A DNA stretch of 64,000 nt from Salinimicrobium soli. GTDB taxonomy: Bacteria; Bacteroidota; Bacteroidia; Flavobacteriales; Flavobacteriaceae. Below, piece by piece: positions 9,040 to 16,992 of the stretch (its first letter is position 1; the number at the start of each line of letters is the position of its first letter). The position numbers and the translations under genes were made by a program. A model generated the notes under the pieces. That model did not search any database and was not told the origin of the DNA. It saw only the letters and a program-made list of their open reading frames with translations. The stretch covers positions 558,001 to 622,000 of the forward strand of contig NZ_JBLUWW010000001.1 in NCBI RefSeq assembly GCF_048323655.1, read 5' to 3'.

Positions 9040-9163
9040 TATTTCAGCTTCTGTTAATTTGATAGTGGTGCTAAAATACTATAAGTTTTTATATGTGCAT
9101 AAAATTAATACGCAACCTTTTCTGCTTTTGCGCATCTATTAGGTAAAGCAACACAATAACTGC

Positions 9164-9256
9164 ATGAAATTTTTAAAAAGGAATATTATTCTAAGTATTT
9201 CCGGTAGCCCTGCGGTGGTTAATCTCAGCTGCAGCTGCCGGGTGGACGGTGGCTAA
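9164..9256 (+). CDS. Possible 30-codon leader or small peptide with Cys-Ser-Cys motif
   Basis: In the recA/trhO divergent region an ATG opens a 30-codon frame ending in SPAVVNLSCSCRVDGG and TAA. The N-terminal half is basic/hydrophobic (MKFLKRNIILSI). Its second half is markedly GC-richer than the flanks. It overlaps a hairpin (9201-9241), and its stop codon lies in the arm of a second hairpin (9251-9312), followed by an intrinsic terminator. That arrangement resembles a leader peptide of an attenuator, with TGC AGC TGC as the candidate control codons, but no promoter or Shine-Dalgarno was identified. It could also be chance within a structured RNA. Confidence 0.4.
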   Translation: MKFLKRNIILSISGSPAVVNLSCSCRVDGG

Positions 9257-9355
9257 CGTTATTTTTATTTTTAGTTTGAAAAAGATTAAAATATATTAAT
9301 AACGAATTAGCCGTTCGAAAAAAAATGCCCCGATATTACATCCGGGCATTTTTTC
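9190..9355 (+). ncRNA. Candidate structured RNA or attenuator leader
   Basis: Hairpin 1 pairs CCGGTAGC (9201-9208) with GCTGCCGG (9234-9241), 8 bp with one G-U pair. Hairpin 2 pairs GGCTAACGTTA (9251-9261) with TAACG (9300-9304) and TTAGCC (9307-9312), leaving an AA bulge and a 38-base AT-rich loop. An intrinsic terminator follows at 9320-9354. No annotated plus-strand gene lies upstream, so the terminator needs its own transcript. It could be a small RNA (6S-like RNAs are known in flavobacteria) or a leader of trhO; the sequence alone does not decide. Ends are approximate. Confidence 0.45.
9320..9354 (+). terminator. Orphan intrinsic terminator between divergent recA and trhO
   Basis: AAAAATGCCC (9321-9330) pairs with GGGCATTTTT (9344-9353), ending in a run of six T. 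It sits upstream of the trhO -7 box and behind no large gene, so it ends a short plus-strand transcript or attenuates trhO. Confidence 0.8.
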
Positions 9356-9366
9356 ATTTAAAGCCT

Positions 9367-9374
9367 TATCTTTG
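9367..9374 (+). promoter_or_regulatory. -7 box of the trhO promoter
   Basis: TATCTTTG matches TAnnTTTG exactly, 36 bases before the trhO ATG. Its position directly after the orphan terminator suggests trhO has its own start point. The -33 element is not clear. Confidence 0.6.
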
Positions 9375-9409
9375 CGCAAAATTTCTTTAACCTTAAACGT
9401 TAGTATAGC

Positions 9410-10441
9410 ATGCAACTGTACAATAAATTAAGCGCTAAAGAAAGAGCAGCTCTGCTTGAAGAGGCCGGAGAAGACCGGCTTACGCTCTCTTTCTATCAAT
9501 ACGCAAAGATCGGGAATCCTGAACTTTTCCGGAATCACCTTTTTATAGCCTGGGACGAAATGGAAGTCCTGGGACGAATTTACGTGGCACACGAAGGGAT
9601 CAACGCCCAGCTTTCTGTGCCCGCCAAAAACTTCGGAAAATTTAAAGAATTCCTCGACGGAATTTACTTCCTCGAGAATGTTCGCCTTAATATTGCCATC
9701 GAGCATGATATCAAATCTTTCCTGAAACTGAAGGTAAAAGTGCGGGATAAGATCCTGGCCGATGGCCTCAATGATGCCACTTTTGATGTTACCAACAAAG
9801 GAGTGCATGTAGACGCAAAGACCTTCAATGAGCTTTTGGAAGATCCAAACACCGTACTGGTGGATATGCGAAACCACTACGAGAGTGAAATTGGCCATTT
9901 TAAAGGTGCGGTAACTCCCGATGTAGATACTTTTAGAGACAGTCTTTCTATAATAGAAGAGGACCTGAAAGATCATAAAGAAGATAAGAATCTGGTTATG
10001 TATTGCACCGGGGGAATTCGTTGCGAAAAAGCCAGTGCCTATTACAAGCATAAAGGATTTAAAAGGGTTTACCAGCTGGAAGGCGGCATCATTGAATACG
10101 CCCGGCAGGTAGAAAACCTCAAACTGGAAAATAAATTCCTTGGAAAAAATTTCGTGTTTGACCACAGGCGGGGAGAACGCATTAGTGATGAGGTGATCTC
10201 AAACTGCCACCAATGCGGTAAACCTTGTGATACCCACGTCAACTGTGCGAATGAGGCCTGTCACCTTCTTTTTATTCAGTGCGAGGAATGTGCAGAGAAA
10301 ATGAGCAACTGCTGTTCAGATAAATGTCAGGAAATAGCGGCATTACCTTATGAGGAGCAAAAAGCGCTTAGAAAAGGTAAAGGCAACAGCAACAAGATCT
10401 TCAAAAAAGGGCGTTCTGAGGTTCTTATCTACAAACGCTAA
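9410..10441 (+). CDS. trhO: tRNA uridine(34) hydroxylase TrhO (rhodanese family)
   Basis: The 343-residue protein belongs to the YceA/TrhO family, which hydroxylates U34 of certain tRNAs on the way to 5-methoxy- or carboxymethoxyuridine. The N-terminal acylphosphatase-like domain spans about 20-120; a rhodanese domain at about 135-235 has the active-site loop MYCTGGIRCEKA with Cys199. A C-terminal Cys-rich region (CHQCGKPCDTHVNC and CEECAEKMSNCC, about 260-310) probably binds metal and is normal for this subfamily. It is monocistronic. Confidence 0.93.
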   Translation: MQLYNKLSAKERAALLEEAGEDRLTLSFYQYAKIGNPELFRNHLFIAWDEMEVLGRIYVAHEGINAQLSVPAKNFGKFKEFLDGIYFLENVRLNIAIEHDIKSFLKLKVKVRDKILADGLNDATFDVTNKGVHVDAKTFNELLEDPNTVLVDMRNHYESEIGHFKGAVTPDVDTFRDSLSIIEEDLKDHKEDKNLVMYCTGGIRCEKASAYYKHKGFKRVYQLEGGIIEYARQVENLKLENKFLGKNFVFDHRRGERISDEVISNCHQCGKPCDTHVNCANEACHLLFIQCEECAEKMSNCCSDKCQEIAALPYEEQKALRKGKGNSNKIFKKGRSEVLIYKR

Positions 10442-10512
10442 CAATTAGTTTGCCGGCCATGCGTTCCATAAATAATGGTATATTTACCTCAATAGTTTTA
10501 GTATTAAAATAA

Positions 10513-10542
10513 AATCCGAAGTGCTTGAAGCGCTTCAGGATT
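10513..10542 (+). promoter_or_regulatory. Strong hairpin in the ricT leader
   Basis: AATCC-GAAGTGCTT and AAGCGCTTC-A-GGATT form a 14-bp stem with one G-U pair, one bulged A and a single central base. It ends 14 bases before the ricT ATG. No T-run follows, so it is not a terminator; it could limit ribosome access or protect the 5' end. Confidence 0.5.
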
Positions 10543-10556
10543 CCAACATATAGATT

Positions 10557-11711
10557 ATGGGATGTAGTAGTTGTGCGACCGGCAAGGACGGTCAGCCAAA
10601 AGGATGTAAAAATAACGGAACCTGCGGAACCGACAGCTGTAACAAGCTTTCGGTGTTCGACTGGTTATCAAATATGAGCCTTCCTCAGGGAATGGAGCCT
10701 TTTAATTGTGTAGAGGTCCGTTTTAAAAATGGGCGGAAGCACTTTTTTAAAAATACCGAAAATCTTAGCCTTTCAATAGGAGATGTAGTGGCTACTGAAG
10801 CTGCTCCCGGTCACGACGTGGGAGTAGTGTCTTTAACCGGTGAACTGGTGCGCGTACAAATGAAGAAGAAAAAGGTGCGCCCAGACAGCAATGAAGTGCT
10901 CAAGATCTATAGAAAAGCTTCCCAACGCGACATTGACATTTGGCAACAGGCGCGGGACAGGGAAGATAAGATGAAGGTGCGTGCAAGGGAGATCGCCATA
11001 AGGCTTGATCTTCAAATGAAGATAAGTGACATTGAATTCCAGGGTGATGCCTCCAAGGCCACTTTTTACTATACTGCCGAAGAAAGAGTAGATTTCAGGC
11101 AGTTGATCAAAGAATTTGCGCGGGAATTCAATACCCGTATTGAAATGAGACAGATAGGCTTCAGGCAGGAAGCTTCCCGTTTAGGCGGAATTGGTTCCTG
11201 TGGAAGGGAATTATGCTGCTCTACCTGGCTTACAGATTTCAGGTCGGTAAACACTTCGGCAGCAAGATATCAACAACTTTCACTAAACCCTCAGAAACTG
11301 GCAGGCCAGTGCGGGAAGCTGAAATGTTGTCTCAATTACGAATTGGACACGTACCTTGATGCTTTGAAAGACTTTCCGAAGACAGAAGTAAAACTGTACA
11401 CAAAAAAGGGTACGGCTGTCTGTCAAAAAATAGATATTTTCAAAGGTCTTCTGTGGTATGCCTATGAAGGAGACTGGAGTAACTGGCACACGCTTACGGT
11501 AGAACAGGCCAATAAGATCATTAAGGCGAATTCGAAAAAGGAGCCTGTGAACAGTCTCGAAGAATTCGCGGTGCAGGTGGAACTGGAATCTAAACCAGAT
11601 TTCAACAATGTAGTGGGGCAGGACAGCCTTACCCGTTTTGACAACAAAGGTTCTGGCAAGAAAAAGAGGAAGAACAAACGCAAAAAGAGAAAACCTCAAA
11701 AGAATGGGTAG
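10557..11711 (+). CDS. ricT: RicT-like PSP1 domain protein
   Basis: The 384-residue cytosolic protein starts with a Cys-rich segment (MGCSSCATGKDG, then CKNNGTCGTDSC), followed by a PSP1 core with GSCGRELCCSTWL and GQCGKLKCCLNYE (about 215-265), and ends in a Lys/Arg-rich tail. In Bacillus, RicT with RicA and RicF holds Fe-S clusters and aids RNA processing and sporulation decisions; in Bacteroidota it is a conserved gene beside gldH. The extra N-terminal Cys residues could take part in a cluster (inference). It overlaps gldH by 8 bases, so the two are translationally coupled. Confidence 0.88.
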   Translation: MGCSSCATGKDGQPKGCKNNGTCGTDSCNKLSVFDWLSNMSLPQGMEPFNCVEVRFKNGRKHFFKNTENLSLSIGDVVATEAAPGHDVGVVSLTGELVRVQMKKKKVRPDSNEVLKIYRKASQRDIDIWQQARDREDKMKVRAREIAIRLDLQMKISDIEFQGDASKATFYYTAEERVDFRQLIKEFAREFNTRIEMRQIGFRQEASRLGGIGSCGRELCCSTWLTDFRSVNTSAARYQQLSLNPQKLAGQCGKLKCCLNYELDTYLDALKDFPKTEVKLYTKKGTAVCQKIDIFKGLLWYAYEGDWSNWHTLTVEQANKIIKANSKKEPVNSLEEFAVQVELESKPDFNNVVGQDSLTRFDNKGSGKKKRKNKRKKRKPQKNG

Positions 11712-12192
11712 ACCCGCCTTTCTGCTAATTTTTATAAGTCTGTTGAGCCTGGTATCCTGTGATAAGAACAGGGTGTATGACAGTTATGAAACACTTCCTA
11801 ATGAGTGGCACCGGGACTCACTGGTAAGATTTAAAGTGGAGGCTCCGGATACTATTCGTGATTATAATCTGTTTATAAACCTGCGGAACAATTCAGATTA
11901 CAAGTACAGCAACCTTTATGTAATCACCGAACTTAACTTTCCGAATGGAAAGGTTTTAAGTGATACTCTGCAATATGAGATGGCGAAACCTTCGGGAGAA
12001 TGGCTTGGCACAGGCTTTGGTGAGGTGAAGGAGAGCAAGCTTTGGTATAAGGAAAACTTTCGTTTTCCGGAAGCAGGAGAATATGAAGTCACCATTCAGC
12101 AGGCTATGCGAAAAAGAGACAGCACCAGCGGCATTAAAGGCCTCAAAGGCATAACCGAAGTGGGCTTTAGAATAGAAGATACACAACAATAA
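11704..12192 (+). CDS. gldH: Gliding motility lipoprotein GldH
   Basis: From the ATG at 11704 the 162-residue protein has a lipoprotein signal (LLIFISLLSLVSC). The mature part matches the GldH family in the DSLVRFKVEAPDT region and the NLRNNSDYKYSNLYV strand. GldH is needed for gliding and for type IX secretion in Flavobacterium, although many non-gliding relatives keep it. The open frame extends 22 codons upstream, but that part lies inside ricT and is very basic, so I reject it. The position between ricT and the PBP1A gene is the usual flavobacterial one. Confidence 0.88.
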   Translation: MGRPAFLLIFISLLSLVSCDKNRVYDSYETLPNEWHRDSLVRFKVEAPDTIRDYNLFINLRNNSDYKYSNLYVITELNFPNGKVLSDTLQYEMAKPSGEWLGTGFGEVKESKLWYKENFRFPEAGEYEVTIQQAMRKRDSTSGIKGLKGITEVGFRIEDTQQ

Positions 12193-12205
12193 TTTATACT
12201 GGCCC

Positions 12206-14527
12206 ATGGGCAAGACAACAACAAATTCAAAGAAAAAGGCTGAGAAAAGAAGGGACTACAGCCGATATAAAGCATGGTTCTGGAGCGTTTTTGCAATTGG
12301 AATAATGGCAATTCTGTTCTTATTCCTCCTGGCGGGATGGGGAGTTTTTGGCTCCATGCCTACCTTTGAGGAATTGGAGAATCCTGAGACTAATCTGGCT
12401 ACAGAAATTATTTCTTCAGATGGAGAGACTCTTGGGAAATATTATAACGAGAACAGAACTCCGATTAAATATGAAGATCTTCCGCAGCACCTGGTTGAAG
12501 CTCTTGTCGCTACAGAAGATGAGCGCTACTATGAACATTCGGGGATTGATGCCCGAAGTACTTTAAGAGCTGCTGTTTACCTTGGTAAAAAAGGTGGGGC
12601 CAGTACTATTACCCAGCAGTTAGCTAAATTGCTGTTCACAGAAAATGCCTCCAAAAATCCGGCTGCAAGGGTACTACAGAAATTCAAGGAATGGATCATT
12701 GCAACCCGTCTGGAACGTCAGTACACTAAAGAAGAGATTATTACCATGTATCTCAATAAATACGATTTTATTTATCAGGCGGTTGGAATTCGGTCAGCTG
12801 CAAAGATATATTTCGATAAGGAACCAAAAGAATTACGTCCTGAAGAGTCTGCCGTTCTGGTGGGAATGCTAGTGAATTCCGCATATTACAACCCTGTAAG
12901 AAGACCAGAATTAGTAGAACAAAGAAGAAATGTGGTGTTAGGCCAGATGGCGAAGAATGGATATATCACTCAAGAAGAGAAGGATTCGCTACAACAGATT
13001 CCAATGAAGATAGACTTTACTCCCCAAGGCCATGATGAGGGAATTGCCACCTACTTTCGTGCGTATTTACAGGGATTTCTGAAAGATTGGATCGAAAAGA
13101 ACCCGAAACGCGACGGCAGCAAATACAATATATATCGCGACGGCCTTAAAATATATACCAGTATAGATTCCAGAATGCAGGAGTATGCAGAGGAGGCAGT
13201 AAAAATGCACCTTGCCAACCTTCAGAAGGAATTTGATCGCCAGAATAAAAATAACAAAACCGCCCCTTTTAGAGATGTTACACTGGAGGAAAGAAACAAA
13301 CTTGTTCGGGATGCTATGAACAGAAGTGAACGCTGGCGCATATTGAAAGATATGGGGAAATCAAATGAGGAGATCCTCAAATCATTTGACCAGAAGACAA
13401 GTATGAAGATATTCACCTGGGATGGAGTGAAGGATACCATCATGACACCAAAAGATTCTATACTATACTATAAATCTTTCTTTCAAACCGGGATGATGTC
13501 AATGACCCCACAAACAGGAGAAGTCAAAGCCTGGGTTGGTGGGATCAATTTTAAACACTTCAAGTACGATCACGTGAAGCAGGGTAAAAGGCAGGTTGGA
13601 TCTACCTTCAAGCCTTTTGTTTACGCAACGGCAATAGATCAATTACACTTATCTCCGTGTGATACGGTTCCTATGAGCCTGTATACAATTGAAGCAGGGA
13701 AGCATGGTAATCAAAATGATTGGACACCGAAGAACAGCGGTGGTGAATATGCAGGAATGGTAACCTTGCAGGAGGGACTGGCTAAATCGGTGAACACCGT
13801 TACAGCCCGGTTAATAGATAGAGTGGGTCCTAAACCGGTCATTGATCTTATCGAAAAGCTCGAAATCGACAGTGAAAATATTCCGGAAGTACCTTCTATC
13901 GCTTTAGGAACAGCAGACCTTAGTGTATTTGAAATGGTATCTGCCTACAGTGCCTTTGTAAATGAAGGGGTTTATGTGAAACCGGTAATAGTTACTAGGA
14001 TTGAGGATAAGAACGGAACAATCTTATATCAGCACGTACCCGAAACCAAGGACGTATTGAGCAAAGAAGCGGCATACGTGACGGTGAACCTTATGGAAGG
14101 GGTAACACGCTTTGGTTCCGGAACCCGTTTAAGAGGTAGCTGGGCTAAAGGATCTGAATTATACGAGCGCGCAGTAACCGGATATCCTTATGAATTTGAA
14201 AATGCCATTGCAGGAAAGACCGGAACTACTCAAAATCAGAGTGACGGGTGGTTCATGGGAATGGTTCCCAACCTGGTAACAGGAGTTTGGGTAGGAGCAG
14301 AGGATCGTGCGGTTCACTTTCCGGGTATCGCCTATGGACAGGGGGCTACCATGGCTCTACCTATCTGGGGGATCTATATGAAGAAAGTGTACGCAGACAA
14401 GCAGCTTGATATTTCTAAAGAGGAATTTCCGAGACCTGAAAATTTAAGTATCCAGATCGATTGCGATAACTATGGCAAGAACGGATCTGGAGAACAGGAT
14501 GCTCTTCCGGACGAGTTGGATTTCTAA
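12206..14527 (+). CDS. Penicillin-binding protein 1A (transglycosylase/transpeptidase)
   Basis: The 773-residue bifunctional class A PBP polymerises and cross-links peptidoglycan in the periplasm. A cytosolic Lys-rich N-terminus precedes a transmembrane helix at about 28-50. The GT51 domain (about 65-240) has catalytic EDERYYEHSGID and GGASTITQQLAK. The transpeptidase domain (about 420-700) has GSTFKPF with nucleophile Ser466 and Lys469, the SVN motif in AKSVNTV, and KTGTT at 671-675. It is the third gene of ricT-gldH-PBP, 13 bases after gldH. Confidence 0.96.
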   Translation: MGKTTTNSKKKAEKRRDYSRYKAWFWSVFAIGIMAILFLFLLAGWGVFGSMPTFEELENPETNLATEIISSDGETLGKYYNENRTPIKYEDLPQHLVEALVATEDERYYEHSGIDARSTLRAAVYLGKKGGASTITQQLAKLLFTENASKNPAARVLQKFKEWIIATRLERQYTKEEIITMYLNKYDFIYQAVGIRSAAKIYFDKEPKELRPEESAVLVGMLVNSAYYNPVRRPELVEQRRNVVLGQMAKNGYITQEEKDSLQQIPMKIDFTPQGHDEGIATYFRAYLQGFLKDWIEKNPKRDGSKYNIYRDGLKIYTSIDSRMQEYAEEAVKMHLANLQKEFDRQNKNNKTAPFRDVTLEERNKLVRDAMNRSERWRILKDMGKSNEEILKSFDQKTSMKIFTWDGVKDTIMTPKDSILYYKSFFQTGMMSMTPQTGEVKAWVGGINFKHFKYDHVKQGKRQVGSTFKPFVYATAIDQLHLSPCDTVPMSLYTIEAGKHGNQNDWTPKNSGGEYAGMVTLQEGLAKSVNTVTARLIDRVGPKPVIDLIEKLEIDSENIPEVPSIALGTADLSVFEMVSAYSAFVNEGVYVKPVIVTRIEDKNGTILYQHVPETKDVLSKEAAYVTVNLMEGVTRFGSGTRLRGSWAKGSELYERAVTGYPYEFENAIAGKTGTTQNQSDGWFMGMVPNLVTGVWVGAEDRAVHFPGIAYGQGATMALPIWGIYMKKVYADKQLDISKEEFPRPENLSIQIDCDNYGKNGSGEQDALPDELDF

Positions 14528-14588
14528 ATTCCGGGAGTTTTGATCTGAAAATAGGGTTTGCACCGCGCAAGCGTTGTAGCAGGCACTT

Positions 14589-14596
14589 TATTTTTG
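14589..14596 (+). promoter_or_regulatory. -7 box of the sco operon promoter
   Basis: TATTTTTG fits TAnnTTTG, 26 bases before the scoA ATG. A well-spaced TTG is not seen. It separates the CoA-transferase operon from the PBP1A gene. Confidence 0.55.
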
Positions 14597-14621
14597 TATT
14601 TTCGGATTAAAATAACCAACA

Positions 14622-15320
14622 ATGATCAAGAAAACTGTAGAAGGCGTCACCCAGGCACTTGAAGGTGTTCAGGATGGAATGACCTTCATGCTTGGCGGGT
14701 TTGGATTGTGTGGCATCCCTGAAAATGCCATTTCTGAACTGGTTCGCCGCAATGTAAAAAACCTTACCTGTATCTCCAATAATGCCGGTGTCGATGATTT
14801 TGGACTCGGCTTACTTCTTAAGAAAAAACAGATCGATAAAATGATCTCCTCCTATGTGGGCGAAAATGCCGAATTCGAACGGCAAATGCTCAGCGGAGAG
14901 CTCGAGGTAGAACTCACTCCACAGGGAACACTTGCTGCAAAATGTCAGGCAGCCCAGCAGGGCTTTCCCGCTGTTTATACTCCTGCCGGATTTGGAACCG
15001 AGGTCGCCAAGGGAAAAGAGACCCGAGAGTTCAACGGTAAAATGTACGTGCTCGAAGAAGCCTACCAGGCAGACTTCGCTTTTGTAAAAGCCTGGAAAGG
15101 AGACGAAGCCGGAAACCTCATTTTTAAAGGTACAGCCCGTAATTTTAATCCGTTGATGTGTGGTGCGGCCAAGATCACAGTAGCTGAAGTGGAAGAGCTC
15201 GTTAAACCGGGGGAATTAGATCCCAACCAGATCCATATTCCGGGGATTTTTGTGCAGCGAATCTTCCAGGGGAAGAATTACGAGAAGAGAATAGAACAAC
15301 GAACCGTTAGAAAAAAATAA
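14622..15320 (+). CDS. scoA: 3-oxoacid CoA-transferase subunit A
   Basis: The 232-residue alpha subunit of succinyl-CoA:3-ketoacid CoA transferase moves CoA from succinyl-CoA to acetoacetate, activating ketone bodies for use. The family pattern GGFGLCGIPENAIS is near residue 25-40, and NLTCISNNAGVDDFGLG and PAVYTPAGFGTEVAKGKETR follow. It has normal length and ends in the usual basic tail. Its partner subunit normally follows directly, but here a four-helix-bundle gene intervenes. Confidence 0.93.
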   Translation: MIKKTVEGVTQALEGVQDGMTFMLGGFGLCGIPENAISELVRRNVKNLTCISNNAGVDDFGLGLLLKKKQIDKMISSYVGENAEFERQMLSGELEVELTPQGTLAAKCQAAQQGFPAVYTPAGFGTEVAKGKETREFNGKMYVLEEAYQADFAFVKAWKGDEAGNLIFKGTARNFNPLMCGAAKITVAEVEELVKPGELDPNQIHIPGIFVQRIFQGKNYEKRIEQRTVRKK

Positions 15321-15327
15321 ATTATTG

Positions 15328-15744
15328 ATTTGAAAATTTGGGAATGAGATGATTTGAAAATGAAACCTAAAACTGCAACTTATGAGAGATGACAAAGAAA
15401 ATCTGATTGTTAGCAAAACCTTCAATTTTGCGTTAGAAGCCATCGATTATTCGGAAAAGTTAAGATCTCTTCATAAGTACGAAATGGCCTCCCAGCTTTT
15501 TAGAAGTGGAACTTCAATTGGTGCTAATGTGTGGGAAGCTCAAAATGCAGAAAGTAATGCAGATTTCATTCATAAGTTCAAAATAGCTGCAAAGGAATCA
15601 GATGAAACGGACTACTGGCTCAGGCTTTGTAAGGCTTCACCTCATTATCCTGATCCAGGACCGGAGCTTCCGAAAGAGATAAATTCAATCATAAGGATCA
15701 TAACCAAAATCATTTCTTCAAGTAAGAAGAAGTAATTTTCAAAT
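15328..15744 (+). mobile_element. Putative inserted element carrying a four-helix-bundle gene
   Basis: The 11-base sequence ATTTGAAAATT at 15328-15338 is repeated inverted (AATTTTCAAAT) at 15734-15744, enclosing one small gene. Further partial copies, GATTTGAAAATG (15351-15362) and CTTCAAATTTT (15761-15771), lie beside them. The block splits scoA and scoB, which normally abut. No transposase is encoded. I infer a small element that entered the operon; boundaries are approximate. Confidence 0.5.
15382..15735 (+). CDS. Four-helix bundle protein (23S rRNA intervening-sequence family)
   Basis: The 117-residue protein matches the small four-helix-bundle family first noted in 23S rRNA intervening sequences (TIGR02436 type): conserved DLxVxKxF-like start (NLIVSKTFNFALEAI), SQLFRSGTSIGANVWEAQ, and FIHKFKIAAKESDETDYWL. 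Members form small pentamers, are scattered through Bacteroidota genomes and have no settled function. Its location between two subunits of one enzyme, with AT-rich inverted repeats on both sides, suggests lateral acquisition. It keeps the operon's orientation, so read-through to scoB is possible. Confidence 0.88.
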   Translation: MRDDKENLIVSKTFNFALEAIDYSEKLRSLHKYEMASQLFRSGTSIGANVWEAQNAESNADFIHKFKIAAKESDETDYWLRLCKASPHYPDPGPELPKEINSIIRIITKIISSSKKK

Positions 15745-15776
15745 TTTAAAATCTGCAAATCTTCAAATTTTAGAAA

Positions 15777-16430
15777 ATGCTTGATAAGAACGGAATAGCG
15801 AAAAGAATCGCAAAAGAGGTTAAAGACGGATATTACGTAAATCTCGGAATTGGAATTCCCACTTTGGTAGCCAATTTTGTGCGTGACGATATACAGGTAG
15901 AATTCCAAAGCGAGAATGGGATTCTGGGCATGGGACCTTTTCCTTTTGAGGGAGAGGAAGACGCAGACCTTATCAACGCCGGAAAACAAACAATAACTGC
16001 TTTACCCGGCGCCAGTTTCTTTGACTCCGCAATGAGCTTCGGAATGATCCGGGGACAGCATGTTGATTTGACTATTCTTGGAGCAATGGAAGTGGCTGAG
16101 AATGGTGACATTGCCAACTGGAAGATTCCGGGGAAAATGGTAAAAGGAATGGGAGGCGCCATGGATCTTGTGGCCAGTGCAGAAAATATTATTGTTGCAA
16201 TGATGCATACCAATCGTGCCGGAGAGTCAAAACTTCTGAAAAGATGTACGCTGCCGCTTACCGGAGTAGGTTGTGTTACAAAGATCGTGACTAACCTCGC
16301 GGTGCTTGAGGTGACCAAAGATGGATTTAAACTTCTGGAAAGGGCACCCGGTGTAAGTGTAGAGGAGATCCAAAAGGCGACGGAAGGAAGGCTGATTATA
16401 GAAGGAGAAATTCCCGAAATGCAATTATAA
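15777..16430 (+). CDS. scoB: 3-oxoacid CoA-transferase subunit B
   Basis: The 217-residue beta subunit carries the catalytic glutamate, seen here as Glu46 in EFQSENGILGMGP, which forms the glutamyl-CoA intermediate. The glycine-rich GIGIPTLVANF and GGAMDLVASAENII are also diagnostic. Together with scoA it makes a complete enzyme despite the inserted gene. The start ATG lies in the right flank of the insertion (AGAAAATG), so the inserted DNA may now supply its translation start region. It ends at a palindromic terminator. Confidence 0.93.
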   Translation: MLDKNGIAKRIAKEVKDGYYVNLGIGIPTLVANFVRDDIQVEFQSENGILGMGPFPFEGEEDADLINAGKQTITALPGASFFDSAMSFGMIRGQHVDLTILGAMEVAENGDIANWKIPGKMVKGMGGAMDLVASAENIIVAMMHTNRAGESKLLKRCTLPLTGVGCVTKIVTNLAVLEVTKDGFKLLERAPGVSVEEIQKATEGRLIIEGEIPEMQL

Positions 16431-16434
16431 AAGG

Positions 16435-16473
16435 AAGACCTGCAAGGTTTAACAAATCCTGCAGGTCTTTTTT
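16435..16473 (+). terminator. scoB terminator made from a palindromic repeat
   Basis: AAGACCTGCAAGGTTT and AAATCCTGCAGGTCTT form a 16-bp stem (one mismatch, one G-U pair) with a 3-base loop and a following T-run. The core ACCTGCAAGGTTT is the same as in the repeats at 22710, 22787 and 22840, so it is copy 4 of that family. Confidence 0.85.
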
Positions 16474-16493
16474 ATATTAGAACTTTCAGTAAA

Positions 16494-16856
16494 CTATTCT
16501 GTAATTGATGTGGAGCGTTTTTCCAGGTTGACCAGAAAATCAAGTGCTTCATTGATAGGCATGATCTCACCGCGCGAATTCACCTGATTAAAATACTTAT
16601 GCCAGTGAGCTTCCTCAACACCGTGTTCAAAGCGTTTGGCATGCTCTAAAGAAGGCACTTTCCATACTGCCATATATCGGTAATCACTTCGGTAAGGCGT
16701 ATGTTCATCGTTCATAGCCCATCCCAGGTTTTCGATTCCATCTTTTTTCATGTCATTGATCGCTTCTCCCACTTTGTTCATATAAGCTCTTCGATCCTCT
16801 TTGGAAAGGTCCATCCATTTTTGGGTAACATTCCATTGTTCCACGTACAGGTACAT
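16494..16856 (-). CDS. Conserved hypothetical protein (DUF6616-like)
   Basis: The 120-residue cytosolic protein starts MYLYVEQWNVTQKWMDLS and has a central AVWKVPSLEHAKRFEHGVEE. The alternation of strands and helices and the many Trp/His residues suggest a dimeric ferredoxin-like (ABM-type) fold. I think it belongs to a Bacteroidota family annotated as DUF6616, but I am not certain of the number. Function is unknown. It is convergent with scoB and transcribed alone. Confidence 0.7.
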   Translation of the reverse strand: MYLYVEQWNVTQKWMDLSKEDRRAYMNKVGEAINDMKKDGIENLGWAMNDEHTPYRSDYRYMAVWKVPSLEHAKRFEHGVEEAHWHKYFNQVNSRGEIMPINEALDFLVNLEKRSTSITE

Positions 16857-16992
16857 AATTATGGTGTTTTGGTTAATTAATTGGTTATGAAAACCGGATC
16901 TTCAGAGCCGGATTCATCTAATTAAAGATACCAAATAGTTGAGAGGCAGCTTCCTACAATAACATTTGATTATAAGGAATTCTTAAGAACTG

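Noticed and set aside
9428..10165. 245-codon minus-strand frame opposite trhO
   Set aside because: Long, but fully antisense to trhO, which has clear rhodanese motifs; no recognisable domain or promoter.
15645..15989. Minus-strand frame spanning the four-helix-bundle gene end and scoB start
   Set aside because: It runs across the inserted element's right edge and through scoB; composition and lack of motifs indicate chance.
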